In this document: positions 54,480 to 64,000 of the stretch, piece after piece
Numbering within the stretch: position 1 is the stretch's first letter
How the letters are laid out: the number at the start of each line of letters is the position of its first letter
DNA from: Gaeumannomyces sp. JS-464
Lineage: Eukaryota; Ascomycota; Sordariomycetes; Magnaporthales; Magnaporthaceae
Assembly: GCA_002197995.1 (NCBI GenBank)
Contig: NGZR01000005.1
Span: forward strand, 3,348,001 to 3,412,000
Reading direction: 5' to 3'
DNA length: 64,000 nucleotides
The notes under the pieces: model-generated
What the model saw: only the letters and a program-made list of their open reading frames with translations
What the model was told of the DNA's origin: nothing
Databases searched by the model: none
Translations under genes and position numbers: made by a program

Positions 54480-57400
54480 TTTATTTATAACAAAAGCGGG
54501 TCGTTCGCTGCTCGTTCGATTAATTCCACGTAAAAGGTAAAGTAAATGCTTTTAAGCACATCCAATATAATAATAAAAGGAGTTAAAACCGTAACCATTT
54601 CGTATTTATTTACCACCCAGTTTAGCTTTTTACTAAAGCGGTTTGTTTTAATATTACGAAAGGATAGCTAAACCTTATCCCCCATTTTGTATTTTTCAGC
54701 CGGGCGGCGAAACCTATTCGCTTAAAACTTTTGTTATTACTGCGCAAATGCCGCGGTTATTGTGGCGAATTTTAATCCTTCGCGTAAATGGGCTAAAAAG
54801 GCGAAAGCGCGCCTTTTTTTACTAGCTTTAAGCGCGTTATTTAGTAAGGGGTATATTGGGATTAGGTTAATATTAAATTTAAAAAGTAAACGGTTAAAGC
54901 TATATTTTATAATAGTTAAATTTTTATTATTAAACGCGAGTTAATAAACGTCGAAGTGTTATAACTAATTGGTTTGCGCGAAAGTAATAAAGTAGCGTAA
55001 ATAATGTTGGACCTTTTGGTTTACTCGTTTTATGCTTTCGTTTATTTCGGGGTGGAAGGATGTAAAAAGCAATTGTTCGATTCCCATTTGGAAGCATAGT
55101 TTTATCTAAAATTTTCCGACCTAATTTAAACTTTTATTGGATATAATACTATTCGGGAAGCTACGAAATCGCTATTAGGCAAAACGAAACTTTGCTGCAT
55201 ATTCCTTTACCTTTATACTATGCATAGCTTTTAATTGGATATATTTTAACAATTTATTAATAATTACCATTAAATATTTCGGTCCTTTTTTAATAGCGGA
55301 AAACTTTATTATAAAATTTATTAAAATGTTTTTTTAAAACTGGTTTAAAACCGGGAAAAGGCGTAATAACCTTTGTTTATATTATCGTAACGGGCGGGAT
55401 TTGCGGCATATGTCGCAATTGCGAACGAATCGTATCACATCCCGTAATATCCTATCCCAGTAGTAATCCCGGTATAAAACGGCGAATGTGTTATTTCGAC
55501 CCGCGTAGTTTACGATCGGAAAAGCGTATACTTTTTAAATTAAAATGGTAATTAATGGTTTTTAAATTAAAAATTATAGCCGCTTTTTATATTAAAATGC
55601 TTTTTATGCATTAATTTCGCAATTTGCCATTTGCGTTTTTATATTAGCTTTTAAAAGGAAAATTGCGCGCATTTTATTAAATTATTGCGAGCTTATATTC
55701 GTATATTTTATCGCGGCGTAACGCTTCGTTTTATAAATTCGCTAAAGCTTATTCGCGGAAAATAATGGCTCCCGTTAAAAGGGGTATAGCGTAAATATAG
55801 CTTCGTATTAATGGCTAAGCCGGGTTAAATGCTAAGGTTTTTTTTCGTATCGGCATAGCTTTATTATAAATTTAACTCGGGGATAAGGTGGTTATAAATA
55901 CGAAGTTAATACGGAACTTTGCTAACGTTATGCTCCAACCGGGTTACATTAGTTATAGTAACGTTACTTTGCGTATCCCTCCCTTTTCGTCCTATTTTTT
56001 TTCGTAATAGCGCGTTCGGCAGTATTGCGTATTTCCCTAGTCGGTATTACAAATTATAATTAAATTTCGCTAATATTTCCGTTTAGCGCATTTGTTTTTC
56101 GAATATTTTTCGAGGTTTAAAAAAATATTCCAAGCTTTTATAGTTTATAAAGATTAAGAACGGCTTAAATACGTTTCGTAGTTTTGCGTTCCAGGTTTTT
56201 TAAGCATTTTATTACCGCTAGGAGTTTTTTGTTATAAATGGTATAATTGCGTTATGCGTCGTTTAGTTTAGCGAAATGGTAAACAACTGGTCGTTATAAA
56301 CCGTTTTTCCCTTTTTGGGATAAGTAACCTCTTAAAGCCGTTCCGGAACAGTTTAACTTTAGCCTCGTATTTTATTTTAGGTCCTATTATGTTAATACGG
56401 GTGTTTAAATAAACGCTAATTTTAACCGTTTAAATGCTATATCGATTTTAAAATCCCATTAATACGAAGTTCCTTTTTTAGTTAAAACTAACAATAGCGC
56501 AATTAGCTTTAAATATTTATCGATAAAATTTCGGTAAAAATTAGCGAAGCTAAGAAAGCCGCGAAATCTTTTAAGTTTTTTTAACGCTTTTTAATCGCGG
56601 ATCGCGCGGATTTTTTTTGGGTTAGCTTGGATTTTTTCCTTTGCTTTAATTATAAACCCCAAATATTAACTTTTTGCATTGCGAAATCGCTTTTTTCCAA
56701 ATTTAAGTTTAACCCGGCGTTTTTTAGCCGACGAAAAACTTTTTTCACTTTTTTTATATAATTTTTGCGAAATCCCGAGGAAAAAATAAGCACGTCGTCC
56801 AAATATACTAATACGAAATCGTCGAAAATATCGCTTAAAACACCGTTAATATAGCGTTAAAACGTTGCTAAGGCTTTTATAAAGCCGAATAAGCATATTA
56901 GCTATTCGAATAATCCAAATCGTATTTGGAACGCTATTAAATGTTTTTCGCTTTTTGCTACCCGGATTTTATAAAAAGCGGCCTTAATATCCACTTTCGT
57001 AAACCATTTCGCTTTTAACAAAAAGCGGAGTGTTTTTTTTACCAACGGCAAAAGGTAGCGATTTTAAAGCGTAATCGCGTTAAATGCATAGTAGTTTACG
57101 TATAAACGTTAACCTTTTAACTATTTACGTATTATTAAAACGGGCGCGGTTATTGGGATAAACTAACGCGGATCCAGCTTTTATTTATTAGGTTGGTAAT
57201 TTATTTGCGCAACTTTAGGAGTTATTCTTTTGGTATGCTATATAAGCGTCCCTAAAAGAAGTTCGAGTAAAAAGCCGTCGTTGTTTTCTTTAGTTTAATA
57301 TAATGGTTTAAATTCCCCCGGTGTAAAAGTAACCCTAATGCTTCGTTTTATCGAAAAGGTTAGCAAACTTCGCTAATTTTTTAAGGCAGTTTAAAGTTTA

Positions 57401-59000
57401 GCCGGTTAACGGGGTATTTTGGCGGTAAGTTATAATATTCGTATTATTTCCTTTAAAAGTGGATATAAATTCGTAACCCTATTAAAAGTTTCTACTATTT
57501 TTGGCAAATTGCGGCGAAAATATTACCGATAATTACCGGGAGTTTTTTCCGGGGTTAATCGGCTTTCGCTTTTTTAATTACGAATTATATTGCCTTTATT
57601 CGTAAGCAGTTTAAAACCGCGTTTAAAAGTAACTTATTCGCGTTTTATTTACGGAAATCCTAGGATAACGTTTCGTAGCATATTTAAAATAATGTAAAAT
57701 AAAATAGGCTTTATTTAGCCATTTATATTCATTTTACATTAGCAAAGTATTTAATGGTTAGCGAGGCTTTGCTTAGGACCGTTCCTAGTTATCGTGGTTT
57801 ATAAAGTCGTATTTTTTCGATTTAAAGTTTTATCGCAAATTTTTCGCTTATTGCCGCGTAATATTCGCACTTTAAATCCATTTATATATTAATAAATTAG
57901 GAAAAGTTAAATAATATCGGGATTAAAAACGGGGGGCCGTTTATATTTCGTTCGATTTTTTTTAATTCGTTTTTTCACTTTTTTTTAAATGGCTTATTGG
58001 TTGCAATTTGTATCCGTTGCCGCAATTTCCCTTTTTAACTAAGTTTTTTGTTAAGGGCTACTTTTTCCCCTTTTAATACCGGTGTTTTAGGTTAGGGCTA
58101 ACCTAACTTCCCTTGGCCGTGCCGCGCTTTAGTATTAATAAACTCGTCGCTCGTATTTTTTATTTCCATAGTTTAAACACGTCCCGGATTTCCGTCGCCG
58201 TTGGAATTCTTTTTAAAATACCTAAAAGGCGCGTAGCTTACGTAGCGGTTATACGTTAGTATAAGCCGCGTTAACGCTTATTATCGGGGTATTTTTCGTA
58301 CTTCCTCCGGTATAAGCAAAAGCGGGGGGTTATGGTGCTTTTTACCGAATTTATTATTTAGGTTAATCGTTTTTAATATTTATGTAATGCGTTTATATAC
58401 CGTTACCATTTCCTAATAAAAGGTGGTATTATATAAGCCCGCTACCGCCGTTAAACGGATGCGGTTGGAAATGCGAAAGCGGAGGTAATTAATTTTAATT
58501 TCGTCCGTTTATCCTAATCCGCTAGCGGATATTAACAGCATTTCGAATTTGGTATAAAAGTAAGTAAACGTTTAGCCCAGTTTTATCCGGCAAGCTTCCA
58601 GCTTCGCTAAAGCTTGGGCTTTTTTGTAAGGGTCGTTAAAAATGGTACTAAAGTGGAAAATAAAATCGGCTAGGTTATATGTGCTATTTAATCCTCCGAT
58701 TTCGTAATAAAAGCGTACCACATTTTAAATGCTTAAGGTTAAATACGCCTAAATGTACTTAAACTTATCGCGGTCGTTCCCGATAAATTCCGCGTTTCGG
58801 TTAAGCTTATATTTGATCGCGTTTTTCCAAGCGTTAAAACCGCTCTTATCGCCGGCGTATAAAATCGGGTTTTTAAAAGGCAACCGTTTCGGTGCGAGGA
58901 GTATTGCGTATGCGGTTAAAAATTGGTTTTTTATTCCGTTATTACCCGCGTAATGTCGTTGCGGTAGTTAACGAAAAGCTTATTAGCGTCGTTTTGGAAC
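54480..59000 (-). pseudogene. Family A gag-pol remnant
   Basis: RT with Y-L-D-D at 56794-56805 keeps both Asp residues. Integrase ends with the conserved T-S-F-H-P segment near 55060, and a chromo-like or GPY-type tail (V-x-L-S-F-R-N-I-K) runs to about 54480. Stops are TAA/TAG. The corresponding part of the left copy is at 1-3950. Confidence 0.82.
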
Positions 59001-59182
59001 TTTTGTTAATTAAGTTCGGCCGCGGCTAATCGTGCTTAAAAGTTCGTAATGGCAGCGAATAGCGAACTTTGTAAAAAGGGGGTTAAGGCACCAAAGGTAA
59101 AAGTTAAGCCCCCGTCGTTATTCGTAGTGTTTAGTGTTATTATTGTTATAATCCCTTTTAATAGGAAAAGATCTTTTAAAAA

Positions 59183-59362
59183 TGTAATAAACTTAGCCAC
59201 TGGGTGGTCGCTAGTAAGGGTTAAAGTAATGTTATTTTAAAAGATAAGGAGAGAAAAAGAAAAGGTTATGGGAAAAGTTGTGTGGTTCCTATATATACAC
59301 GAGTTGGCTTAGGGGTAACCCTTAAGCTGTTACTTCCGTGCCTAAAGCACAAAACTATAACA
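59183..59362 (-). repeat. Family A LTR (5' LTR in element orientation)
   Basis: 180 bp, TGTAATAAACT...CTATAACA on the plus strand; nearly identical to 52088-52267 and 3988-4162. Confidence 0.9.
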
Positions 59363-59367
59363 AAAAA
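59363..59367 (+). repeat. Target-site duplication of family A element, right (AAAAA)
   Basis: Partner of 52083-52087. Confidence 0.6.
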
Positions 59368-61970
59368 GGATATATTAAACCTTTCGATTTTTTAGTAAAA
59401 TATGGGATTTTATAAAAAAGGAAAAAAAACGGGACGAAACGAATATGCATCGATTATTAACCGCTAAACGAAGCTATTGTTAAAAATCGGTATCCTATGC
59501 TTTTTATCGACGAATTGCGCAATAAGCTTGGCAAAGCCCAATATTTTACGGTTTTAAACTTACGGAAAGCTTACAATTTAATATGGATTAAGGAAGGTTA
59601 AAAGTGGTTTACAGCTTTTAAAATAAGGTTTAAATGTTACAAATCGTTAGTAATAACTTTTGGGCTTACTAACGTATTAGCTACGTTTTAAAAGATAATT
59701 AATTATGTGTTACGCGAATACCTCGACATTTTATCCTCGCATATTTAAATAATATTTTAATTTTTTCGGAAACGATGGAAAAGCATAAATAGCACGTGTA
59801 TAAAGTGCTCCAAAAGCTGCTTAACGCAAAGCTCCTCGTTAAGCCAAAAAAGTGCGAATAGCATTTGCAAAAAGTTGCTTTTTTAGGGTTTATAATTACA
59901 TTTAAATAGGTTTGCATAAACCCTAAAAAAGTTAAAAAAATTAAAAAATAGCTTATATTTAAAAACGTTACGAAGGTATAAAAGTTCCTAAAATTTTTAA
60001 ACTTTTATAAACGGTTTATCCGTGGTTATAGCAAAATCGCTATACTATTTACGAATTTTACTAAAAATAACCACCAGTTTTATTAAGGAGGGCGAAAATA
60101 AAAGGCCTTTAAGCAATTACGGAACGCCGTATTAAAAAAACCAGTGTTAGCATTTCCGGACCTAAAAAACCTTTTAAAATTAAAACCGACGCGTTAAATT
60201 ACGCGATCGGCGGTTAATTCGAATAACGGGATAATTAGGGACGGTTGCACCTTTGCGCGTTTTTTTCGCAAAAGTTAAGTAAACTTAAGTTAAATTACCA
60301 AATTTACGATAAGGAACTTTTAACGATAATCCGAGCATTTAAAAAGTGGCGACCATACTTTAGTAAAGCAAAGCATTAAGTTATGGTATATATAAACCAC
60401 AAAAACCTAACGCACTTTACCATAAGCAAAAACTTAAACAAACGGCAAATCCGTTAAAGCGAGTTTTTGCAAAATTACGACGTTCGGATTAAATACCGGA
60501 AAAGGTCGAAAAACGGCCGGGCGAACGCCTTAAGCTAATAACTAAATTATTAAGTTGCAATACCTAAAAAAACACGAGTAATTTTAGCAAAAAAACCAAA
60601 CGGATCTTTGGTCCCGGCATAAAGGATTTTCGCTAAAACGGTTCGATAGGGAAAAGTTTGGACCCCAAAAAAAATCCAACAAATTTACGGCCAATTAACA
60701 CACGGCTACCAAAGCGTAAAAAAAACGTAAAAACGGTTATAATAACACCACGGGTTCGCAAAAACCCGAGCCGAAATATAAAACGCAATAAAGGATTGCG
60801 AAAGTTATGCTAAAAACAAAGCTAATAGGATAAACCGTACGGGTTGTTATAACTTTTGCTAGCACCGAATAAAGCATAGCAAAAAGTTATTATAAATTTC
60901 GTTATTAAACTTTTTTAATCCAAAAAGCCGTTAATTAAAGTAAAATACGATAATGTATTAGTAGTAATGGATAAGCTTACCAAATACGCTTTATTTTTAC
61001 TATATAAAAAAAGTAATAACGCTATAAAGCTAACGTACGTTTTATTAAGCATATAATAGCGGAATACGGTACGCCAAACCGTTTAATTACGGATAAAAAT
61101 AAGCTATTTATAAGCAAATTTTGGAAAAGGCTTACGAGTAAATTAAAAGCAAAGCACTTTTTATTTATAACCTACCACTTTTAAACAAATAAACAAACGA
61201 AACGAACAAACTAAACCATAAAGCAATATTTACGTTACTACGTTAATTATAAATAAAACGATTAGGTATAACTACTTTTTATAACTTAGTTCGCTTATAA
61301 TAGTTTAATTTATAAAAGCATAAAAATTACACCGTTTTATGCGAATTACGGGTTTACGCTTATAGCGTATAAAAAACTTAAGGTAAAAAAACATACTTTA
61401 GTAACGGAAATACAAATAACGAAGCTTATTAAATTGCATAAACACCTCCAAACAAAGCTAAAAAAACTGCGGCACCGCATAGCTATTTAAGCAAATAAAA
61501 AAAGGATCGAAAAACCAACCTTTAAAAAAGGGGATAACGTTTATCTTTTTCGACGAAATATTAAAACGAAACGACCAAGCGATAAACTAAACTATAAAAA
61601 ATTAAAACCGTTTAAAATACTAAAAAAGGTTTCGGACGTAAATTATAAACTTTAACTACCGCTAACCATAAAATCCCACCCGGTTTTTTACGTTTCCTTA
61701 TTTAAATTAGCACTACCGGGGTTTAAAAGCGACGAGTTAATAAAAGTTAACCCGAAATAAAAGTACGAAATCGAAAAGATTTTAAATTATAAACCGAAAA
61801 ATAAGCCTAAAAAGTACCTAATTAAATGGAAAAGGTACGGCTACGAAAAAAATATAAAAAAAAGGAACTAACCTTATAAATTGCTAGGAAGTTTTAGCGA
61901 AATACCGGCAAAAGCGCTTATAAAAAGGTTAGCAAAAGGGAAAGATTTTAAAGAAAAAGTTTAATATCGT
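59368..61970 (+). pseudogene. Family B pol, 3' part (RT, RNase H, integrase)
   Basis: RT resumes with I-D-E-L-R-N-K-L-G-K-A and F-T-V-L-N-L-R. The active-site motif reads Y-L-N-N at 59742-59753 where Gypsy elements have Y-L-D-D, then L-I-F-S-E-T-M-E-K-H. RNase H follows (about 60180-60560). The integrase core lies near 60950-61350 with V-V-M-D-K-L-T-K-Y and the chromo-side end near 61780-61930. Stops are many and of TAA/TAG type. Confidence 0.85.
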
Positions 61971-62765
61971 TAAACTTTTTTTTAAACGGTTATGCTAAAA
62001 TTTAAACCCGAAACCTCGGTAAAAAAAGATTAAAGCCACACCTAATGTGCTACAAAACCTAAGAAAGTTATTAAAAAGCTATAGCTTACCACGGTTAAAA
62101 AAGGAAAGCAGGTTTAAGTTAAAATTAACCTTAAATGCTTATTAGTCGAGGGAAACGGCAGGAGCTACGAAAGGCTCGGGTTACAAAGTAACTTAGCAAG
62201 CCGCTTAATCGGCCTTTTTCCGTTTAACACGTTTTAACTTTTCCATAGCGTTAATCCCACGACGAATTGCACGCATTTTCTTTTTAAACCATACTTTCTT
62301 TTGTTCGCAAGCGCTTAAGTTTATTATTTAAAGCGCGACGTTCGTTATTAAGGTATAACGTTCCTCTTTTACCGCTTTAACCTTTCGCTTCCATTTGCTG
62401 GTATTACAAACCGATAAAACGAAGCTGCTCGGGCGAAAAACCCAAAATGTCGCAACCCGTGCGGTTTTAACTAAGGCACTTCACGCACCGAAAAAAGTCC
62501 AAAAGGGAGGCTTCGCACTTTTTACGTTTTAGGACCTCGTAACAAAAAAACAGGAAAGCATTTTAATAGTAAAAAAAACGATTTAAACGAGCAGGTTTTT
62601 ACGCTAAAGGGTTTTTTTCGCAAAAAGACGTTTTCGCACCCGACAACATTTTGTTAAAATAAAAAAAGGGGATAGGAATGGTAAAAAAAAAAAGTACTTG
62701 CCATTAACAAAAAGCGGGGCGATAAAACGTGGCCAAAAGGATTTAACTTAAAAAGGGAAACCTAA

Positions 62766-63193
62766 TGTTACGATTAATATGTAAACCCTAAAGCGGTAGG
62801 ACGGAAGGGGTTTTAAGCGGTGCTTTTACCCCGCACCCGGGCACGTGGAGTTACGTAACCCTAGCTAAATCTTTGGATTTATGTTAGCGAAATTATAAAT
62901 TTATAAAGCTAAAAGGATTTTTGGATTTGTGTTAACGAAACCACAAATCCACAAATTTAACCCAGCATAAGGTAAAAGGCAGCGTGTATATAAAGGATGG
63001 ATTTCCTATTGTTTTAAATAGCTTTAACTAAGGTTTCGGCATTAGTTAATTTAAGTTAGCTTTTAAGCATCCCCTGGGGCAAGCAATTAAATTGTCCTTT
63101 TAAGTTACGTGTTTTTTTGTTAACCAAATTAAAAATACTGTCCTTTCCACCCCCGAGGTGCCTTACTTTAGGAGCAAACCCTTAATTGTAACA
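62766..63193 (+). repeat. Family B 3' LTR (428 bp)
   Basis: Same length and termini as 48692-49119; the differences seen are mostly transitions. Confidence 0.9.
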
Positions 63194-63198
63194 TTACC
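63194..63198 (+). repeat. Target-site duplication of family B element, right (TTACC)
   Basis: Partner of 48687-48691 with one C/T difference. Confidence 0.75.
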
Positions 63199-64000
63199 GC
63201 TAGGTTATGCTTAGTAAATCGTCGTAAAACTTTTTTTACGAAGTTATTATATTCCTTTTCGGTTTCGGCATAAATAAAAAGGTTATTAAGGTATATTAAA
63301 AAACCGGAATTAATAACGTTTATAAAAATGTGGTTTATTAAGCTTTAAAACTTGCTAAAGCGTTAATTAACTTTATAAGTATAACGGTGTATTCGAAAAA
63401 GCCGTATTTATAACAAAAGGCTATAAGCTATTCGTAACCTTTTTTTATTTTAATTAAATTAAACCTTATTTTAAGGTTTATTTTAGTTATTTACTTAAAT
63501 TTTCGGCGTTTATTTAAAATTTAGTAATAAATAAAATAGGATAACGTAGTTTATTAATAAGCGATATACATTAGTAAGCAACACATTTAAACTTAACCTC
63601 CGGTTAATCGACTCGCATATTAACCTAAAAACGCTAAAAATCCATTTAAACTATTCGGAATTATATACATCGAACATTTTTACATCTTTTTGGCAAATGC
63701 GCGCATTATATTTGGTTTTACCGCAAATGTTATATTACCGACGAGTTATCGTCGCCTTCCTTTTTTAACCTTTATAATCGCGCATTTTTTGCTATAATTA
63801 TCCATCCAGCTCCTTTTAGTTTAAAACATTTCGTATTTCGTTTAAATAAGTAACTTTCCAAATTAAACACGTATTTTTTTTAGCTTTCCGGCGTTTGCTT
63901 AATACTTTATTCGCTTTTCGTAATTTAAAGCACTTTTTTTAAAGGTTAACCCGATGTATAATTGTTTTAGCCCTTTTCGTTAATTAGTTTACAACTGTTA
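63199..64000 (-). mobile_element. Family C Gypsy element, part right of the nested insertion (reverse transcriptase)
   Basis: On the minus strand the RT active site reads Y-L-N-N at 63282-63293, followed by L-F-I-Y-A-E-T-E-K-E-Y. The protein continues across the family B insertion into 48691-47950. The element extends past the right edge of the window. It is the outermost layer of the nest. Confidence 0.75.

Larger units (their letters stand above)
52088..59362 (-). mobile_element. Family A Gypsy element, complete, nested inside family B
   Basis: The element is 7.3 kb with two 180-bp LTRs and pol on the minus strand. It reads from the LTR at 59362: gag to about 58000, RT with Y-L-D-D at 56794-56805, and an integrase C-terminal part at about 55070-54480 (T-S-F-H-P-E-I-N-E-S-I-K-R-V-N-Q). 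A 2.2-kb post-integrase region follows to 52268, with a purine-rich tract (GGAAAAGGCGGC on the minus strand) just before the second LTR. The partial copy at 1-4162 is the same family. Confidence 0.92.
48692..63193 (+). mobile_element. Family B Gypsy element, interrupted by a family A element
   Basis: Matching 428-bp LTRs at both ends start TGTTACGA and end GTAACA. Without the nested 7.3-kb insertion (52088-59362 plus one target duplication) the element is about 7.2 kb. gag is at 49150-50150; protease and the start of pol run to 52087. RT resumes at 59368 and integrase-side sequence continues to about 61960. It is inserted in the pol of family C. RIP-type stops occur throughout. Confidence 0.92.

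Overview
The window is fungal, most probably a filamentous ascomycete (Pezizomycotina). Introns are short (about 50-120 nt) with fungal donor, branch and acceptor signals. The repeats carry dense one-sided C-to-T and G-to-A changes that create TAA/TAG stops, which is the mark of repeat-induced point mutation (RIP). Two compartments alternate sharply: AT-rich transposon graveyards (1-15.5 kb and 33.7-64 kb) and a GC-balanced gene island (15.56-33.45 kb) with no visible RIP.

Left graveyard. The 3' part of a minus-strand Gypsy element (1-4162, family A) sits in a remnant LTR of a second Gypsy family (4163-4411, family B). Two Tad1-like LINE copies follow head to tail: copy 1 (4412-9310, 5'-truncated) and copy 2 (9324-15544, the least mutated). 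Copy 2 is bracketed by a 13-bp direct repeat that places its insertion immediately downstream of copy 1's tail.

Gene island. It looks like a fungal nonself-recognition or cell-death type locus in several states of decay. On the minus strand lies a frameshifted TPR-CHAT (caspase-like protease) pseudogene (15966-20758). A 292-codon gene of unknown family with an acidic tail (20939-21817) is divergent from it across only 180 bp. A remnant of an NB-ARC/TPR NLR follows (21830-22248). Further on are a truncated TPR paralogue (22990-24210, minus), a five-exon SesB-like alpha/beta hydrolase gene (24321-26650, minus), an orphan N-terminal exon of STAND-protein type (26976-27037), and a nearly intact TPR-CHAT gene (27656-31219, plus) whose CHAT His and Cys are present. 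A LINE 3' fragment abuts that gene. Two housekeeping features close the island: a complete small OST4 gene (32484-32660, minus) and the 3' end of a sec18/NSF gene (33120-33453, minus).

Right graveyard. A complete Copia element (33726-39102) has 170-bp LTRs and a perfect 5-bp target duplication; it separates an unassigned two-exon reading frame (39110-39832) from its upstream DNA. LINE copy 3 (about 40092-46690) follows. The last 16 kb is a three-level nest of Gypsy elements: family A (52088-59362) inside family B (48692-63193) inside a third minus-strand Gypsy (family C, about 47940 to beyond 64000). RIP changed the catalytic Asp-Asp of the reverse transcriptase to Asn-Asn in B and C, while A keeps Asp-Asp.

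The features most worth following are the divergent CHAT/292-aa pair with its NLR remnant, the alternative N-terminus of the intact TPR-CHAT gene, and an extra reading frame running antisense to pol in family A. All assignments come from reading the sequence; no database search was possible.
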